From assembly GCA_934489735.1 (NCBI GenBank), contig CAKSSR010000024.1:1-31100 (forward strand): a stretch of 31,100 bases of DNA, given 5' to 3'. The notes beneath the pieces were generated by a model. The model did no database searches. It was not told the origin of the DNA and saw nothing but the letters and a program-made list of their open reading frames with translations. Source of the stretch: an uncultured Eubacteriales bacterium (GTDB lineage: Bacteria > Bacillota > Clostridia > Oscillospirales > Acutalibacteraceae). Shown here piece by piece: positions 23,192-31,023 of this stretch (position 1 is its first letter; every line of letters starts with the position of its first letter). The translations under genes were made by a program, and so were the position numbers.

Positions 23192-23551
23192 TTAGAAATT
23201 AAGACCGCCCTCACGCGCACCTTCTGCTAAACTCTTTACTCTTCCATGGAATATAAATCCACCACGATCAAAGACAACATCTTTTATATTTTTCTCTGCT
23301 GCACGTGAAGCAAGTAATTTTCCTACTTCAAAAGCAGCATCTTTATTGCCACCATATCCATTTATCTCTTTATCAAGCGTTGATGCAGATGTAAGTGTTG
23401 TTCCTGCAACGTCATCTATCAACTGTGCATAGATATTCTTGGCTGAGCGAAAAACATTTAAGCGAGGACGTGACTCAGTTCCATTGATCTTGCCACGAAC
23501 TCTTTTGTGCCTTTTAAGTCTTGACAGATTTTTGTCAATCTTATTTAGCAT
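23192..23551 (-). CDS. rplR: 50S ribosomal protein L18
   Basis: 119 residues from ATG at 23551 (MLNKIDKNLSRLKRHKRVRG); a GTG two codons earlier (23557) is possible. RPRLNVFRSAKNIYAQLIDD and VVFDRGGFIFHGRVKSLA identify L18, which binds 5S rRNA. Neither start has a good local Shine-Dalgarno; the best one is 95 nt upstream, behind an 84-nt structured element. The gap to rplF is 212 nt, while other gaps in this stretch are about 10-25 nt. Confidence 0.97.
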   Translation of the reverse strand: MLNKIDKNLSRLKRHKRVRGKINGTESRPRLNVFRSAKNIYAQLIDDVAGTTLTSASTLDKEINGYGGNKDAAFEVGKLLASRAAEKNIKDVVFDRGGFIFHGRVKSLAEGAREGGLNF

Positions 23552-23652
23552 TTTCACTCACTGCTACCCAAAATACGGACAAAAATTTAAAATTAATCCA
23601 TATAATGCGGATATTAAAAATTAATTTCAAATTCTCGTCGAGTAGCCCTCCC
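23552..23652 (-). promoter_or_regulatory. split ribosome binding site with GCTACTCG/TGGGTAGC element ahead of rplR
   Basis: Minus strand: GGGAGG (23652-23647), then an 84-nt segment from GCTACTCG (23646-23639) to TGGGTAGC (23570-23563), then 11 nt to the rplR ATG. The interior forms a 15-bp helix with two G-U pairs, GAATTTGAAATTAAT (23634-23620) with ATTAATTTTAAATTT (23597-23583). The terminal sequences GCTACTCGAC and CGTATTTTGGGTAGC match the infA copy. The stretch 23653-23763 behind it is A/T-rich with a small GCGAA/TTCGC hairpin (23697-23713) and no gene. Confidence 0.7.
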
Positions 23653-23763
23653 TTCCTAAATTTTGATTGTTTTTTGCTTTCGTATTTCCTCGAAAGGCGA
23701 AACATCGGTTCGCTTGTTATTGAATTATTCAAAAGGTAATCAAGATAATATAAATTAATATAA

Positions 23764-24303
23764 TTATTTCTTACCTGATTTTCCCTCTTTTTTATGAATA
23801 ACTTCGTCCGCATACTTAATTCCTTTACCTTTATAAGGTTCCGGTGGACGTTTCTCTCTTATTTCAGCAGCGAATTGACCTACTTTTTGTTTGTCTGCGC
23901 CGTGAACTATTATCTTATTGTTACCTTGAACTTCTGTAGTAACATCATCAGTATCTGATACTATTACTTGATGAGAAAATCCAAGATTCATCACTAAGTC
24001 TTTACCGTTTTTCTGTACACGGTAACCTACTCCGTTAACTTCTAATTCTTTTTTGAAACCTTCAGTAACTCCCTCAACCATATTTGAAATTAGAGATCTT
24101 GTCAAACCATGTAAAGATCTGTTTTCTTTCTCATCATCAGGTCTAGTTACGTTTATAACAGAATCCTCTATTGAAACTGTTATGTTACTATTAACTTTCT
24201 GAGTCAAAGTTCCTTTTGGGCCTTTAACTGTTATAACGCCGTTATCAACTTTAACGTCGACTCCTGCGGGAATATTTATAGGTTTTCTTCCAATTCTTGA
24301 CAC
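23764..24303 (-). CDS. rplF: 50S ribosomal protein L6
   Basis: 179 residues. MSRIGRKPINIPAGVDV at the start, VKGPKGTL, VEGVTEGFKKELEVNGVGYR, and the C-terminal RPPEPYKGKGIKYADE are classical L6, which lies near the GTPase centre. The ATG is preceded by AGGAGGTGCCGAGGTG. Followed by an unusually long gap to rplR. Confidence 0.98.
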   Translation of the reverse strand: MSRIGRKPINIPAGVDVKVDNGVITVKGPKGTLTQKVNSNITVSIEDSVINVTRPDDEKENRSLHGLTRSLISNMVEGVTEGFKKELEVNGVGYRVQKNGKDLVMNLGFSHQVIVSDTDDVTTEVQGNNKIIVHGADKQKVGQFAAEIREKRPPEPYKGKGIKYADEVIHKKEGKSGKK

Positions 24304-24315
24304 CTCGGCACCTCC

Positions 24316-24714
24316 TTACCAAATAAATGCCAGTACTTCGCCACCAATGTTTTCTTTTCTAGCAGCTCTATCAGTCATTATTCCCTTTGATGTTGAAATG
24401 ATAGCAACACCTAAGCCTTTCATTACTTTAGGCATGTCTTTAGCATTGCTATAAATACGAAGACCAGGTTTAGACACTCTCTTCAATCCGGTAATTGCCG
24501 GAGTTCTTCCTTCTCCATATTTCAAAGTAACTTTTATAACATTTTGTTTGCCATCTTCAATTATTTTAAACTTTTCAATATAGCCTTCTTCTTCTAGAAT
24601 ACTAACAATCGCTTTTTTCATATTAGAAGCAGGAATATCAACAGTTTCATGTTTTGCACTACTTGCATTACGGATTCTCGTTAGCAAATCTGCAATCGTA
24701 TCTGTTATTTGCAT
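24316..24714 (-). CDS. rpsH: 30S ribosomal protein S8
   Basis: 132 residues from the ATG at 24714 (MQITDTIADLLTRIRNA), 8 nt after AGGAGG; the longer open frame to 24879 overlaps rpsN and is not real. KVTLKYGEGRTPAITGLKRVSKPGLR is the typical middle (cited in part), with the GLGVAIISTSKGIMTD end. S8 binds the central domain of 16S rRNA and in many bacteria represses the spc operon. Confidence 0.97.
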   Translation of the reverse strand: MQITDTIADLLTRIRNASSAKHETVDIPASNMKKAIVSILEEEGYIEKFKIIEDGKQNVIKVTLKYGEGRTPAITGLKRVSKPGLRIYSNAKDMPKVMKGLGVAIISTSKGIMTDRAARKENIGGEVLAFIW

Positions 24715-24739
24715 ATCGTTTACCTCCTTTGCTGATCCT

Positions 24740-24925
24740 TTACCAACTAGCCTTTTTAACTCCAGGAATTTCTCCTTTATAAGCAAGTTCTCTAAAGCAT
24801 ATACGGCAAATTCCAAATTTACGAAGATATGCATGCGGCCTACCGCAGATTTTACACCTGCTATATTCCCTAGTTGCATACTTCTGGGGTCTCTTTTGTT
24901 TCATTTTCATTGCTGTCTTGGCCAC
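24740..24925 (-). CDS. rpsN: 30S ribosomal protein S14, zinc type
   Basis: 61 residues with CKIC and CRIC zinc ligands, the short Cys4 form (also called rpsZ) found in Gram-positive bacteria. REYSRCKICGRPHAYLRKFG and the C-terminal KGEIPGVKKASW are diagnostic. Lies between rplE and rpsH; AGGAGGGA precedes the ATG. Confidence 0.97.
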   Translation of the reverse strand: MAKTAMKMKQKRPQKYATREYSRCKICGRPHAYLRKFGICRICFRELAYKGEIPGVKKASW

Positions 24926-24937
24926 AATAATCCCTCC

Positions 24938-25477
24938 TTATTTCGCAAATGGTGCGCCCATAAGAGTTAATAACTCACGAGCTTCTTCATCAGTTTTTGC
25001 AGTAGTTACAAAACAGATGTCCATTCCACGTACTTTATCGATCTTGTCGTACTCAATTTCAGGGAAGATTAATTGTTCTTTAATGCCCATGTTATAGTTA
25101 CCACGACCATCAAATGAATTTGGATTTATTCCTCTAAAGTCTCTAACCCTTGGAAGAGCTATGTTAAAGAATCTATCTATAAATTCATACATTTTTTCTC
25201 CTCTTAAAGTAACTTTAGCTCCTATATTCATTCCCTGTCTCAATTTAAAGTTAGCCACAGATTTTCTAGCTTTACATACAGTAGGCCTTTGACCAGTAAT
25301 TATTCCTAAGTCATTCATTATAGCAGGTATAACCTTAGAATTATCTCTTGCTTCACCTGCGCCTACATTTATAATAATTTTTTCAAGCTTCGGAATTTGC
25401 ATGACATTCTTATAGCTAAATTTCGCCATAAGCGATGGAGCAACTTCCTCTTTATAAAAAGTTTTAAGTCTTGCCAT
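24938..25477 (-). CDS. rplE: 50S ribosomal protein L5
   Basis: 179 residues from the ATG at 25477 (MARLKTFYKEEVAPSLM), 6 nt after AAGGAGG; ten extra upstream residues in the longer frame run through that site. IINVGAGEARDN, ITGQRPTVCKARKSVANFKL and RDFRGINPNSFDGRGNYN are typical. L5 holds 5S rRNA and contacts P-site tRNA. Confidence 0.97.
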   Translation of the reverse strand: MARLKTFYKEEVAPSLMAKFSYKNVMQIPKLEKIIINVGAGEARDNSKVIPAIMNDLGIITGQRPTVCKARKSVANFKLRQGMNIGAKVTLRGEKMYEFIDRFFNIALPRVRDFRGINPNSFDGRGNYNMGIKEQLIFPEIEYDKIDKVRGMDICFVTTAKTDEEARELLTLMGAPFAK

Positions 25478-25488
25478 TTTTATCCTCC

Positions 25489-25809
25489 TTACAGCGACTT
25501 TCCGCATTTCTTACAAACGCGTACTTTAGAGCCGTCTTCGGAAATTTCTCTTTTAACACGTGTAGCTTTGTCGCAATGTGGACATACTAACTGCACTTTA
25601 CATGCATACATAGCACCTTCTGCCTTTACTATCCCACTTTGTTGTTCTGCTCTTCTTTGTTTAACGTGCTTCGATACCATATTGACTCTCTCAACTAACA
25701 CTTTGCCCTCTTTAGGACTTACTGCCAATATCTTACCTTTTTTACCACGATCTTTTCCACTTAAAACGACTACAGTGTCACCTTTCCTTACATGAATCTT
25801 TTTAATCAT
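25489..25809 (-). CDS. rplX: 50S ribosomal protein L24
   Basis: 106 residues. KOW motif KGDTVVVLSGKDRGKKGKIL, then VERVNMVSKHVKQ. The C-terminal part carries CPHC and CKKC pairs, a zinc-ribbon-like variant seen in some Clostridia and absent from B. subtilis L24. It starts large-subunit assembly at the 5' end of 23S rRNA. Confidence 0.96.
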   Translation of the reverse strand: MIKKIHVRKGDTVVVLSGKDRGKKGKILAVSPKEGKVLVERVNMVSKHVKQRRAEQQSGIVKAEGAMYACKVQLVCPHCDKATRVKREISEDGSKVRVCKKCGKSL

Positions 25810-25824
25810 TAGTGAACACCTCCA

Positions 25825-26193
25825 TTAAATCGTTTCGGGAGCAAGGCTTGCTATTTTCATATATCCTTTATCACGTAATTCCCTTGCAACCGGCCCAAAT
25901 ATACGTGTACCTTTTGGGGTTTTATCTTCCCTTATTATAACAGCAGCATTTTCATCAAAACGAATATAGGTACCATCTTCGCGACGAACGCCTTTTTTAG
26001 AACGTACAATTACTGCTTTCACTACGTCACCTTTTTTAACAGTGCCATCAGGAGCTGCCTTTTTAACAGAAGCTACTACAACGTCACCGATGTTCGCATA
26101 TCTTCTGCCTGTCCCGCCAAGCACTCTTATGCACATTAATTCTTTTGCTCCAGTGTTGTCGGCAGACTTAAGATAGGTCTCTTGTTGTACCAC
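25825..26193 (-). CDS. rplN: 50S ribosomal protein L14
   Basis: 122 residues from GTG at 26193, 8 nt after AGGAGG. Has SADNTGAKELMCIRVLGG, YANIGDVVVASVK, and ARELRDKGYMKIASLAPE, all classical for L14 at the subunit interface. A 57-nt hairpin lies between rpsQ and this gene. Confidence 0.98.
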   Translation of the reverse strand: MVQQETYLKSADNTGAKELMCIRVLGGTGRRYANIGDVVVASVKKAAPDGTVKKGDVVKAVIVRSKKGVRREDGTYIRFDENAAVIIREDKTPKGTRIFGPVARELRDKGYMKIASLAPETI

Positions 26194-26210
26194 AGTTATT
26201 TCCTCCTTTT

Positions 26211-26267
26211 TAAGTTAGAGTAGAGGTCGATATCTGATATATCCTATATAAATCTAATTCTAACTTA
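26211..26267 (-). promoter_or_regulatory. hairpin between rplN and rpsQ
   Basis: Perfect 9-bp inverted repeat TAAGTTAGA (26211-26219) with TCTAACTTA (26259-26267), enclosing a smaller GATAT/ATATC hairpin. It begins right after the rpsQ stop codon, and its 3' side is followed at once by AAAAGGAGG of rplN. No T-run, so not a terminator. It may control rplN ribosome access or mRNA processing; function unknown. Confidence 0.45.
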
Positions 26268-26525
26268 CTATTTTGCTTTTTCTATTATTTCGACTAATCT
26301 CCATCTCTTTTCTTTAGAGAGAGGACGAGTTTCCATTATTTTTACTCTATCGCCAATATGGCATTCATTATTTTCATCATGTACTTTAAATTTAATAGTA
26401 CGTTTTACAACTTTTTTATAAAGTTTATGCTTCACGCTGTCTTTAATGGCAACTACTATAGTTTTATCCATTTTGTCGCTTACGACTGTACCAACATTTG
26501 TTTTTCTTATGTTTCTATCGCTCAC
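26268..26525 (-). CDS. rpsQ: 30S ribosomal protein S17
   Basis: 85 residues from GTG at 26525, 7 nt after GGAGG. GTVVSDKMDKTIVVAIKDSV, HIGDRVKIMETRPLSKEKRW are the family's OB-fold segments. S17 is an early binder of the 16S rRNA 5' domain. Normal length. Confidence 0.97.
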   Translation of the reverse strand: MSDRNIRKTNVGTVVSDKMDKTIVVAIKDSVKHKLYKKVVKRTIKFKVHDENNECHIGDRVKIMETRPLSKEKRWRLVEIIEKAK

Positions 26526-26543
26526 GTCATATCCTCCCTTCCC

Positions 26544-26750
26544 TTACGCATTTAAGCTGTTTTGAAGCTCTTTTTGACGTTTAATTGTATTAACTCGCGC
26601 AATATCTTTTTTTACAGCCATTATGCGTTTTGGGTTTTCGAGCTGATTAATAGCAAGCTGGAAACGTAAATTAAAAAGCTCTTGCTTGAGGTCCTTTAGT
26701 TTTGTTATTAATTCTGTCTCTGTCATTTCTCTGATTTCCGACGCTTTCAT
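26544..26750 (-). CDS. rpmC: 50S ribosomal protein L29
   Basis: 68 residues: MKASEIREMTETELITKL, LKQELFNLRFQLAINQLENP, two helices as expected. L29 lies at the tunnel exit and forms part of the docking site for SRP and trigger factor. Its ATG overlaps the rplP stop (TAATG). Confidence 0.97.
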   Translation of the reverse strand: MKASEIREMTETELITKLKDLKQELFNLRFQLAINQLENPKRIMAVKKDIARVNTIKRQKELQNSLNA

Positions 26751-27178
26751 TATTGCTCACCACCCATTTCTTTCTCTTTTTTTATAAATTTACATTTTAT
26801 AGGCAATTTATTTGCTGCTAATCTCAATGCTTCTCTAGCCATTTCTTCTGAAACACCAGAAAGTTCAAACATAACTCTACCTGGTTTAACAACTGCTACC
26901 CAGTATTCAGGTGAACCTTTTCCCTTACCCATACGAGTTTCTGCTGGTTTCTGAGTTATTGGCTTATCCGGGAAGATTTTTATCCACACTTTACCAAATC
27001 TCTTGCAATAACGTGTCATCGCAATACGGGCAGCCTCTATCTGATTGGATGTTATCCAAGAAGGCTCAAGTGCTTGCAATCCATACTCACCATAAGTCAC
27101 TTTATTGCCTCTAAGAGCTTTCCCCTTTAGACGTCCTCTGTGAACTTTTCTAAATTTAGTTCTTTTCGGTAATAGCAT
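26750..27178 (-). CDS. rplP: 50S ribosomal protein L16
   Basis: 142 residues. MLLPKRTKFRKVHRGRLKG, then IEAARIAMTRYCKRFGKVWI (residues near 47-66), PVTQKP-like ITQKPAETRMGKGKGSPEYW given in part, and GVSEEMAREALRLAANKLPI. L16 helps position A-site tRNA. One-base overlaps with rpsC and rpmC (TAATG) couple the three. Confidence 0.97.
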   Translation of the reverse strand: MLLPKRTKFRKVHRGRLKGKALRGNKVTYGEYGLQALEPSWITSNQIEAARIAMTRYCKRFGKVWIKIFPDKPITQKPAETRMGKGKGSPEYWVAVVKPGRVMFELSGVSEEMAREALRLAANKLPIKCKFIKKEKEMGGEQ

Positions 27179-27843
27179 TACTTTTTGCCTCCTTTCTCCT
27201 GAGGCTTACGTGAATCTTGCAAAACTTCACCATTGTACAACCAAACCTTTACGCCTAGTTGGCCATATGTTGTCTTAGCTTCTGCAAATCCGTAATCAAT
27301 ATCAGCTCTAAGCGTTTGAAGTGGAATAGTTCCTTCATGATATTGTTCTGTTCTAGCTATTTCAGCTCCACCAAGTCTTCCTGAAACTTGAGTCTTTATT
27401 CCTTTTGCTCCAAATTTCATAGCTCTTCCGATTGCTTGTTTTAACGCTCTACGGAAAGATATTCTCTTCTCTAATTGAGCTGCTATGTTTTCTGCTATCA
27501 ATTGAGCATTTAAATCCGGTGATTTTATTTCTACAATGTTAATTATAACAGGCTTGCTCGCAATTTTCTGGCACTCTTGTTTTAATTTTTCAATCCCTGC
27601 TCCACCTTTTCCTATAACCATTCCAGGTTTCGCACAATGAATAAATATTCTTACTCTAGTTTGATCGCGTTCTATTTCTATCTTAGAAATTCCCGCAGAA
27701 TAGAGCTTCTTTTTTAAATCTTTTCTGAGATTATAATCTTCTATTAATATATCTCCAAAATCTTTCTTAACTGCAAACCAACGTGAGTCCCAATCTTTTA
27801 TTACTCCCACACGAAGTCCATGTGGATTTACTTTTTGGCCCAT
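27178..27843 (-). CDS. rpsC: 30S ribosomal protein S3
   Basis: 221 residues. MGQKVNPHGLRVGVIKDWDS, a KH domain with GMVIGKGGAGIEKLKQE, and the C-terminal S3 domain AIGRAMKFGAKGIKTQVSGR followed by GGAEIART. S3 forms part of the mRNA entry helicase site. AAGGAGGAGG precedes the ATG. Confidence 0.98.
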   Translation of the reverse strand: MGQKVNPHGLRVGVIKDWDSRWFAVKKDFGDILIEDYNLRKDLKKKLYSAGISKIEIERDQTRVRIFIHCAKPGMVIGKGGAGIEKLKQECQKIASKPVIINIVEIKSPDLNAQLIAENIAAQLEKRISFRRALKQAIGRAMKFGAKGIKTQVSGRLGGAEIARTEQYHEGTIPLQTLRADIDYGFAEAKTTYGQLGVKVWLYNGEVLQDSRKPQEKGGKK

Positions 27844-27861
27844 AGTTACCTCCTCCTTCGA

Positions 27862-28197
27862 TTATTCTTTCTCCTTAAGAACCATAGTAATATGAGATGT
27901 TCTTTTTTCTATTCTATGTGCCCTGCCACGTGCGCAAGGACGAATTCTTTTAAGGATTGGTCCAGGACTAACAAAGCACTCTGCCACGTATAAATTTTCT
28001 ATATCCATGCTGTAATTATTAGTAGCATTAGCTGTAGCTGACTTTAATAATTTTACTAAATATTCACAAGCCGCTTTTGGAGTATGATCCAAAATTGCCA
28101 TTGCTAATTCTATATTCTTTCCTCTTATTAAATCAAGTACTACAGATACTTTTCTTGGAGAAATACGGGCATATTTTGTGTAAGCCCTTGCTTCCAT
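27862..28197 (-). CDS. rplV: 50S ribosomal protein L22
   Basis: 111 residues from the ATG at 28197 (MEARAYTKYARISPRKV), 9 nt after AGGAG; the longer frame to 28296 overlaps rpsS and is not real. VVLDLIRGKN, ATANATNNYSMDIENLYVAE and GRAHRIEKRTSHI are typical. Its loop lines the exit tunnel. Confidence 0.97.
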   Translation of the reverse strand: MEARAYTKYARISPRKVSVVLDLIRGKNIELAMAILDHTPKAACEYLVKLLKSATANATNNYSMDIENLYVAECFVSPGPILKRIRPCARGRAHRIEKRTSHITMVLKEKE

Positions 28198-28219
28198 ATG
28201 ATACAACTCCTCTCGGCTA

Positions 28220-28495
28220 TTATTTTTTAGTTGTTTTTGAACCGGCATGACCTTTAAATGTTCTGGTTGGCGCAAATTCGCCAAGTTTATGCCCAACCAT
28301 ATCTTCGGTTACGTATACCGGAACATGTTTACGTCCATCATGGACCGCAAACGTGTGCCCTACAAAATCAGGGAAAATAGTAGAAGCCCTGCTCCAAGTC
28401 TTAAGTATTTTCTTTTCTCCTGACTCATTCATTGCTTGAACTCTCTTAAGCAATACAGGTTGCACATAAGGCCCTTTTTTTATGCTTCTGCCCAT
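28220..28495 (-). CDS. rpsS: 30S ribosomal protein S19
   Basis: 91 residues. MGRSIKKGPYVQPVLLKRV, TWSRASTIFPDFVGHTFAVH, HKLGEFAPTRTFKGHAG: all diagnostic S19 blocks. S19 sits in the head of the small subunit with S13. AAAGGAG lies ahead of the ATG. Confidence 0.98.
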   Translation of the reverse strand: MGRSIKKGPYVQPVLLKRVQAMNESGEKKILKTWSRASTIFPDFVGHTFAVHDGRKHVPVYVTEDMVGHKLGEFAPTRTFKGHAGSKTTKK

Positions 28496-28521
28496 AATTT
28501 GTAAACTCCTTTCCGTATATA

Positions 28522-29355
28522 TTATTTACCATTCCTACGTTTAATGATGAATTTATCTGTCTTATTACGTTTCTTACGTGTCTTGTATCCAAGTGTTGGT
28601 TTACCCCACGGAGTAACCGGTCCTGGACGTCCAATAGGAGATTTACCTTCTCCACCACCATGCGGGTGATCACACGGGTTCATTACTGATCCACGAACTG
28701 TAGGTCTGATTCCCATATGACGTTTACGTCCTGCTTTACCTACGCTAACATTTTCGTGATCTAAGTTTCCAACTTGGCCAATTGTCGCCATACAGTTAAT
28801 AGAAACATTCCTTAACTCACCTGAAGGTAATCTTAATAATGCCATTTTGCCTTCCTTTGCCATGAGTTGAGCCATATTTCCTGCAGCTCTTGCAAGTTGT
28901 GCTCCCTTTCCTGGATGTAATTCAACATTGTGAATGAAAGTACCTGTTGGGATGTTTGAAAGAGGTAATGCGTTTCCTACTTTTATATCCGCATCGTTAC
29001 CTGATACAATGCTATCTCCAACTTTTAGTCCATGAGGAGCTATTATATATCTCTTTTCTCCATCCTCATATTGAACTAAAGCTATATGAGCTGAACGGTT
29101 TGGATCATATTCTAAAGTAAGAACTTGAGCTGGCATATCAAATTTCTGACGTTTAAAGTCTATTATACGATATTTTCTGCGATTTCCGCCACCTCTATGT
29201 CTAACTGTAATTCTACCATAGCTATTTCTACCAGATTTTTTATTCAATGGTCTTAACAAACTCTTCTCTGGAGATACTTTTGAAAGCCCTGAATAGTCAA
29301 TTGATGTCATATGTCTTCTTGACGGTGTTGTAGGCTTATAATTTTTTATTGCCAC
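28522..29355 (-). CDS. rplB: 50S ribosomal protein L2
   Basis: 277 residues from GTG at 29355, about 11 nt after AAGGAG. Contains KKSGRNSYGRITVRHRGGG, YDPNRSAHIALVQYEDG, and the peptidyl-transferase-proximal loop CDHPHGGGEGKSPIGRPGP with the conserved histidine. L2 is needed for subunit association and peptide-bond formation. Confidence 0.98.
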   Translation of the reverse strand: MAIKNYKPTTPSRRHMTSIDYSGLSKVSPEKSLLRPLNKKSGRNSYGRITVRHRGGGNRRKYRIIDFKRQKFDMPAQVLTLEYDPNRSAHIALVQYEDGEKRYIIAPHGLKVGDSIVSGNDADIKVGNALPLSNIPTGTFIHNVELHPGKGAQLARAAGNMAQLMAKEGKMALLRLPSGELRNVSINCMATIGQVGNLDHENVSVGKAGRKRHMGIRPTVRGSVMNPCDHPHGGGEGKSPIGRPGPVTPWGKPTLGYKTRKKRNKTDKFIIKRRNGK

Positions 29356-29377
29356 TTCGTTTCACTCTCCTTATCTA

Positions 29378-29410
29378 CGGCTTATCGGGGGTATTCCCCC
29401 ATAAAACGCC
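29378..29410 (-). promoter_or_regulatory. G/C-rich hairpin between rplW and rplB
   Basis: GGGGG (29387-29391), loop TATT, CCCCC (29396-29400), extended after internal loops by GGC (29379-29381) with GCC (29408-29410). This is the most G/C-rich structure in the cluster and lies in the 64-nt gap. On the minus strand it is followed by the rplB Shine-Dalgarno, not by T, so termination is unlikely. A processing, stability or feedback site is possible. Confidence 0.45.
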
Positions 29411-29419
29411 ATTTATTTT

Positions 29420-29710
29420 TTATAACATGCTATCGAAGAAATCGATTCCTTTACTGCTTTTCTTTAAAGTTACAACAGCCTTTTTCCAATTAGGAGTAAA
29501 TCCTTCATGTTTCCCTTGGCGACGATGCTTTCCTCTAACGCTGATAGTATTAACTTTAGAAACTTCTACTCCAAATATTTCTTCTATAGCCTTAGAAATT
29601 TCAATTTTATTTGCATTTTTATCAACCTTGAAAGTGTATTTCTTCATAGGTATTAAAGACATACTTCTTTCAGTAACAATTGGGCGAATTATTATATCCT
29701 GCGCTAACAT
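29420..29710 (-). CDS. rplW: 50S ribosomal protein L23
   Basis: 96 residues: MLAQDIIIRPIVTERSM, YTFKVDKNANKIEISKAIEE, VNTISVRGKHRRQG. L23 lies at the tunnel exit and is the trigger factor docking site. Its ATG overlaps the rplD stop by one base (TAATG). Confidence 0.97.
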   Translation of the reverse strand: MLAQDIIIRPIVTERSMSLIPMKKYTFKVDKNANKIEISKAIEEIFGVEVSKVNTISVRGKHRRQGKHEGFTPNWKKAVVTLKKSSKGIDFFDSML

Positions 29711-30333
29711 TATGCATACACCTCCCCAATCTTTTGAACTGAATCCTTTAATATGATAAGTTTTCCTGCATTTAATATATCATAAACATTCAAAGTGTTA
29801 ACTTGAGTAGTCTTTATCCCAGGTATATTCCTAGCTGAATTTATCACTTTTCTGTCGACTTCAGGAAGAACTATCATTGCTTTCTTGTCTATTCCAAGAG
29901 CGTCTAACATAGCTTTAATTTTCTTAGTTTTAAACTCTTCAAGTTGAATAGAATCCAAAATTATAATTTCTTTATCTATAACTTTGCTAGAAAATGCTGA
30001 TTTCATTGCAAGTCTTCTTACTTTTTTATTAACTGAAAATCTATAACTTCTCGGCTTTGGAGCAAATACAACACCACCGTGTCTCCATTGAGGTGCCCTG
30101 ATTGATCCCTGTCTTGCATGACCTGTTCCTTTTTGTCTCCAAGGTTTTCTTCCTCCGCCTGAAACTTCTGATCTTGTTAAAGCTGATTGAGTTCCCTGAC
30201 GTCTATTAGCTAAGAAATTAACAACCATTTGATGCATAACTGAAATATTTGGCTCTATTCCGAAAATTCCTTCGTTTAGCTCTATGTCACCAACTTCTTT
30301 GCCTTCCATATCAAATATTGGTAATTTAATCAT
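29710..30333 (-). CDS. rplD: 50S ribosomal protein L4
   Basis: 207 residues. The extended loop carries GTQSALTRSEVSGGGRKPWR and GTGHARQGSIRAPQWRHGG, diagnostic for L4. In Gammaproteobacteria L4 represses the S10 operon; this is not shown for Clostridia. GGAGG precedes ATG; one-base overlap with rplW. Confidence 0.97.
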   Translation of the reverse strand: MIKLPIFDMEGKEVGDIELNEGIFGIEPNISVMHQMVVNFLANRRQGTQSALTRSEVSGGGRKPWRQKGTGHARQGSIRAPQWRHGGVVFAPKPRSYRFSVNKKVRRLAMKSAFSSKVIDKEIIILDSIQLEEFKTKKIKAMLDALGIDKKAMIVLPEVDRKVINSARNIPGIKTTQVNTLNVYDILNAGKLIILKDSVQKIGEVYA

Positions 30334-30351
30334 TTAAAAATCCTCCTTTCC

Positions 30352-30987
30352 TTACGCTTTTTTTATACTGTCTCTTAAGAGCACTACGCTACCATTAGTT
30401 CCTGGTACAGCTCCTTTTACAGCTATTAAATTGTCTTCTATATCTATTTTAACAATTTTTAAATTTTGTATTGTAACTCTCTCGCATCCTAAATGTCCAG
30501 CCATTTTCTTGCCTTTGAACACTCTTGAAGGATCAGAACAAGCTCCTATAGATCCGCCATGACGAACAACAGGTCCAGAACCATGAGTCTCTTTTAGTCT
30601 TCTGAAGTTCCAACGTTTGATAACGCCTGCGTATCCTTTACCTTTACTTGTTCCAGTAACGTCTACAGCTTCTCCAACTTCGAATATGTCAGCCTTAATT
30701 ATGTCTCCCAAATTGTAAGCTGACATGTCGTCTAGCTTAAATTCTCTTAAAAATTTCTTAGGTGCAACACCAGCTCTGTCAAAATGACCTTTAAGTGGTT
30801 TATTAACCTTATACGGTTTCACTTCACCAAAGCCAATTTGCATTGCTTCATATCCGTCTTTTTCCATAGTTTTCTTTTGAGAAACTACACACGGTCCTGC
30901 TTCAATAACTGTTACCGGAATAACTTTTCCATTTTCATCGAAAATCTGAGTCATTCCGATTTTCTTACCAATAATAGCTTTTTTCAT
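30352..30987 (-). CDS. rplC: 50S ribosomal protein L3
   Basis: 211 residues. MKKAIIGKKIGMTQIFDENG, DVTGTSKGKGYAGVIKRWNF, HGSGPVVRHGGSIGACSDPS and GKKMAGHLG identify L3, which starts large-subunit assembly. AGGAGG lies 8 nt before the ATG. In the S10 operon rpsJ should precede it; instead the IS605-like repeat copy 2 lies 36 nt upstream, so the rpsJ-rplC gap is at least about 110 nt. Confidence 0.98.
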   Translation of the reverse strand: MKKAIIGKKIGMTQIFDENGKVIPVTVIEAGPCVVSQKKTMEKDGYEAMQIGFGEVKPYKVNKPLKGHFDRAGVAPKKFLREFKLDDMSAYNLGDIIKADIFEVGEAVDVTGTSKGKGYAGVIKRWNFRRLKETHGSGPVVRHGGSIGACSDPSRVFKGKKMAGHLGCERVTIQNLKIVKIDIEDNLIAVKGAVPGTNGSVVLLRDSIKKA

Positions 30988-31023
30988 TTTTCTTCCTCCT
31001 GTATTGGTTATTGGTTGACATCT

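Noticed and set aside
22665..23195. 176-codon open frame on the plus strand over rpsE
   Set aside because: It lies fully antisense to a clear S5 gene with strong family motifs; it has no ribosome binding site and is a codon-usage shadow.
23541..23813. 90-codon minus-strand frame across the rplF-rplR gap
   Set aside because: It overlaps both the rplF end and the rplR start, has no Shine-Dalgarno, and its sequence is low-complexity translation of the A/T-rich gap and the repeat element.
24316..24879. Long N-terminal extension of rpsH (likewise of rplV to 28296, rpoA to 16439, rpsD to 17155 and rplE to 25507)
   Set aside because: Each extension reads through a good ribosome binding site or a neighbouring gene, while the family start is present at the shorter position.
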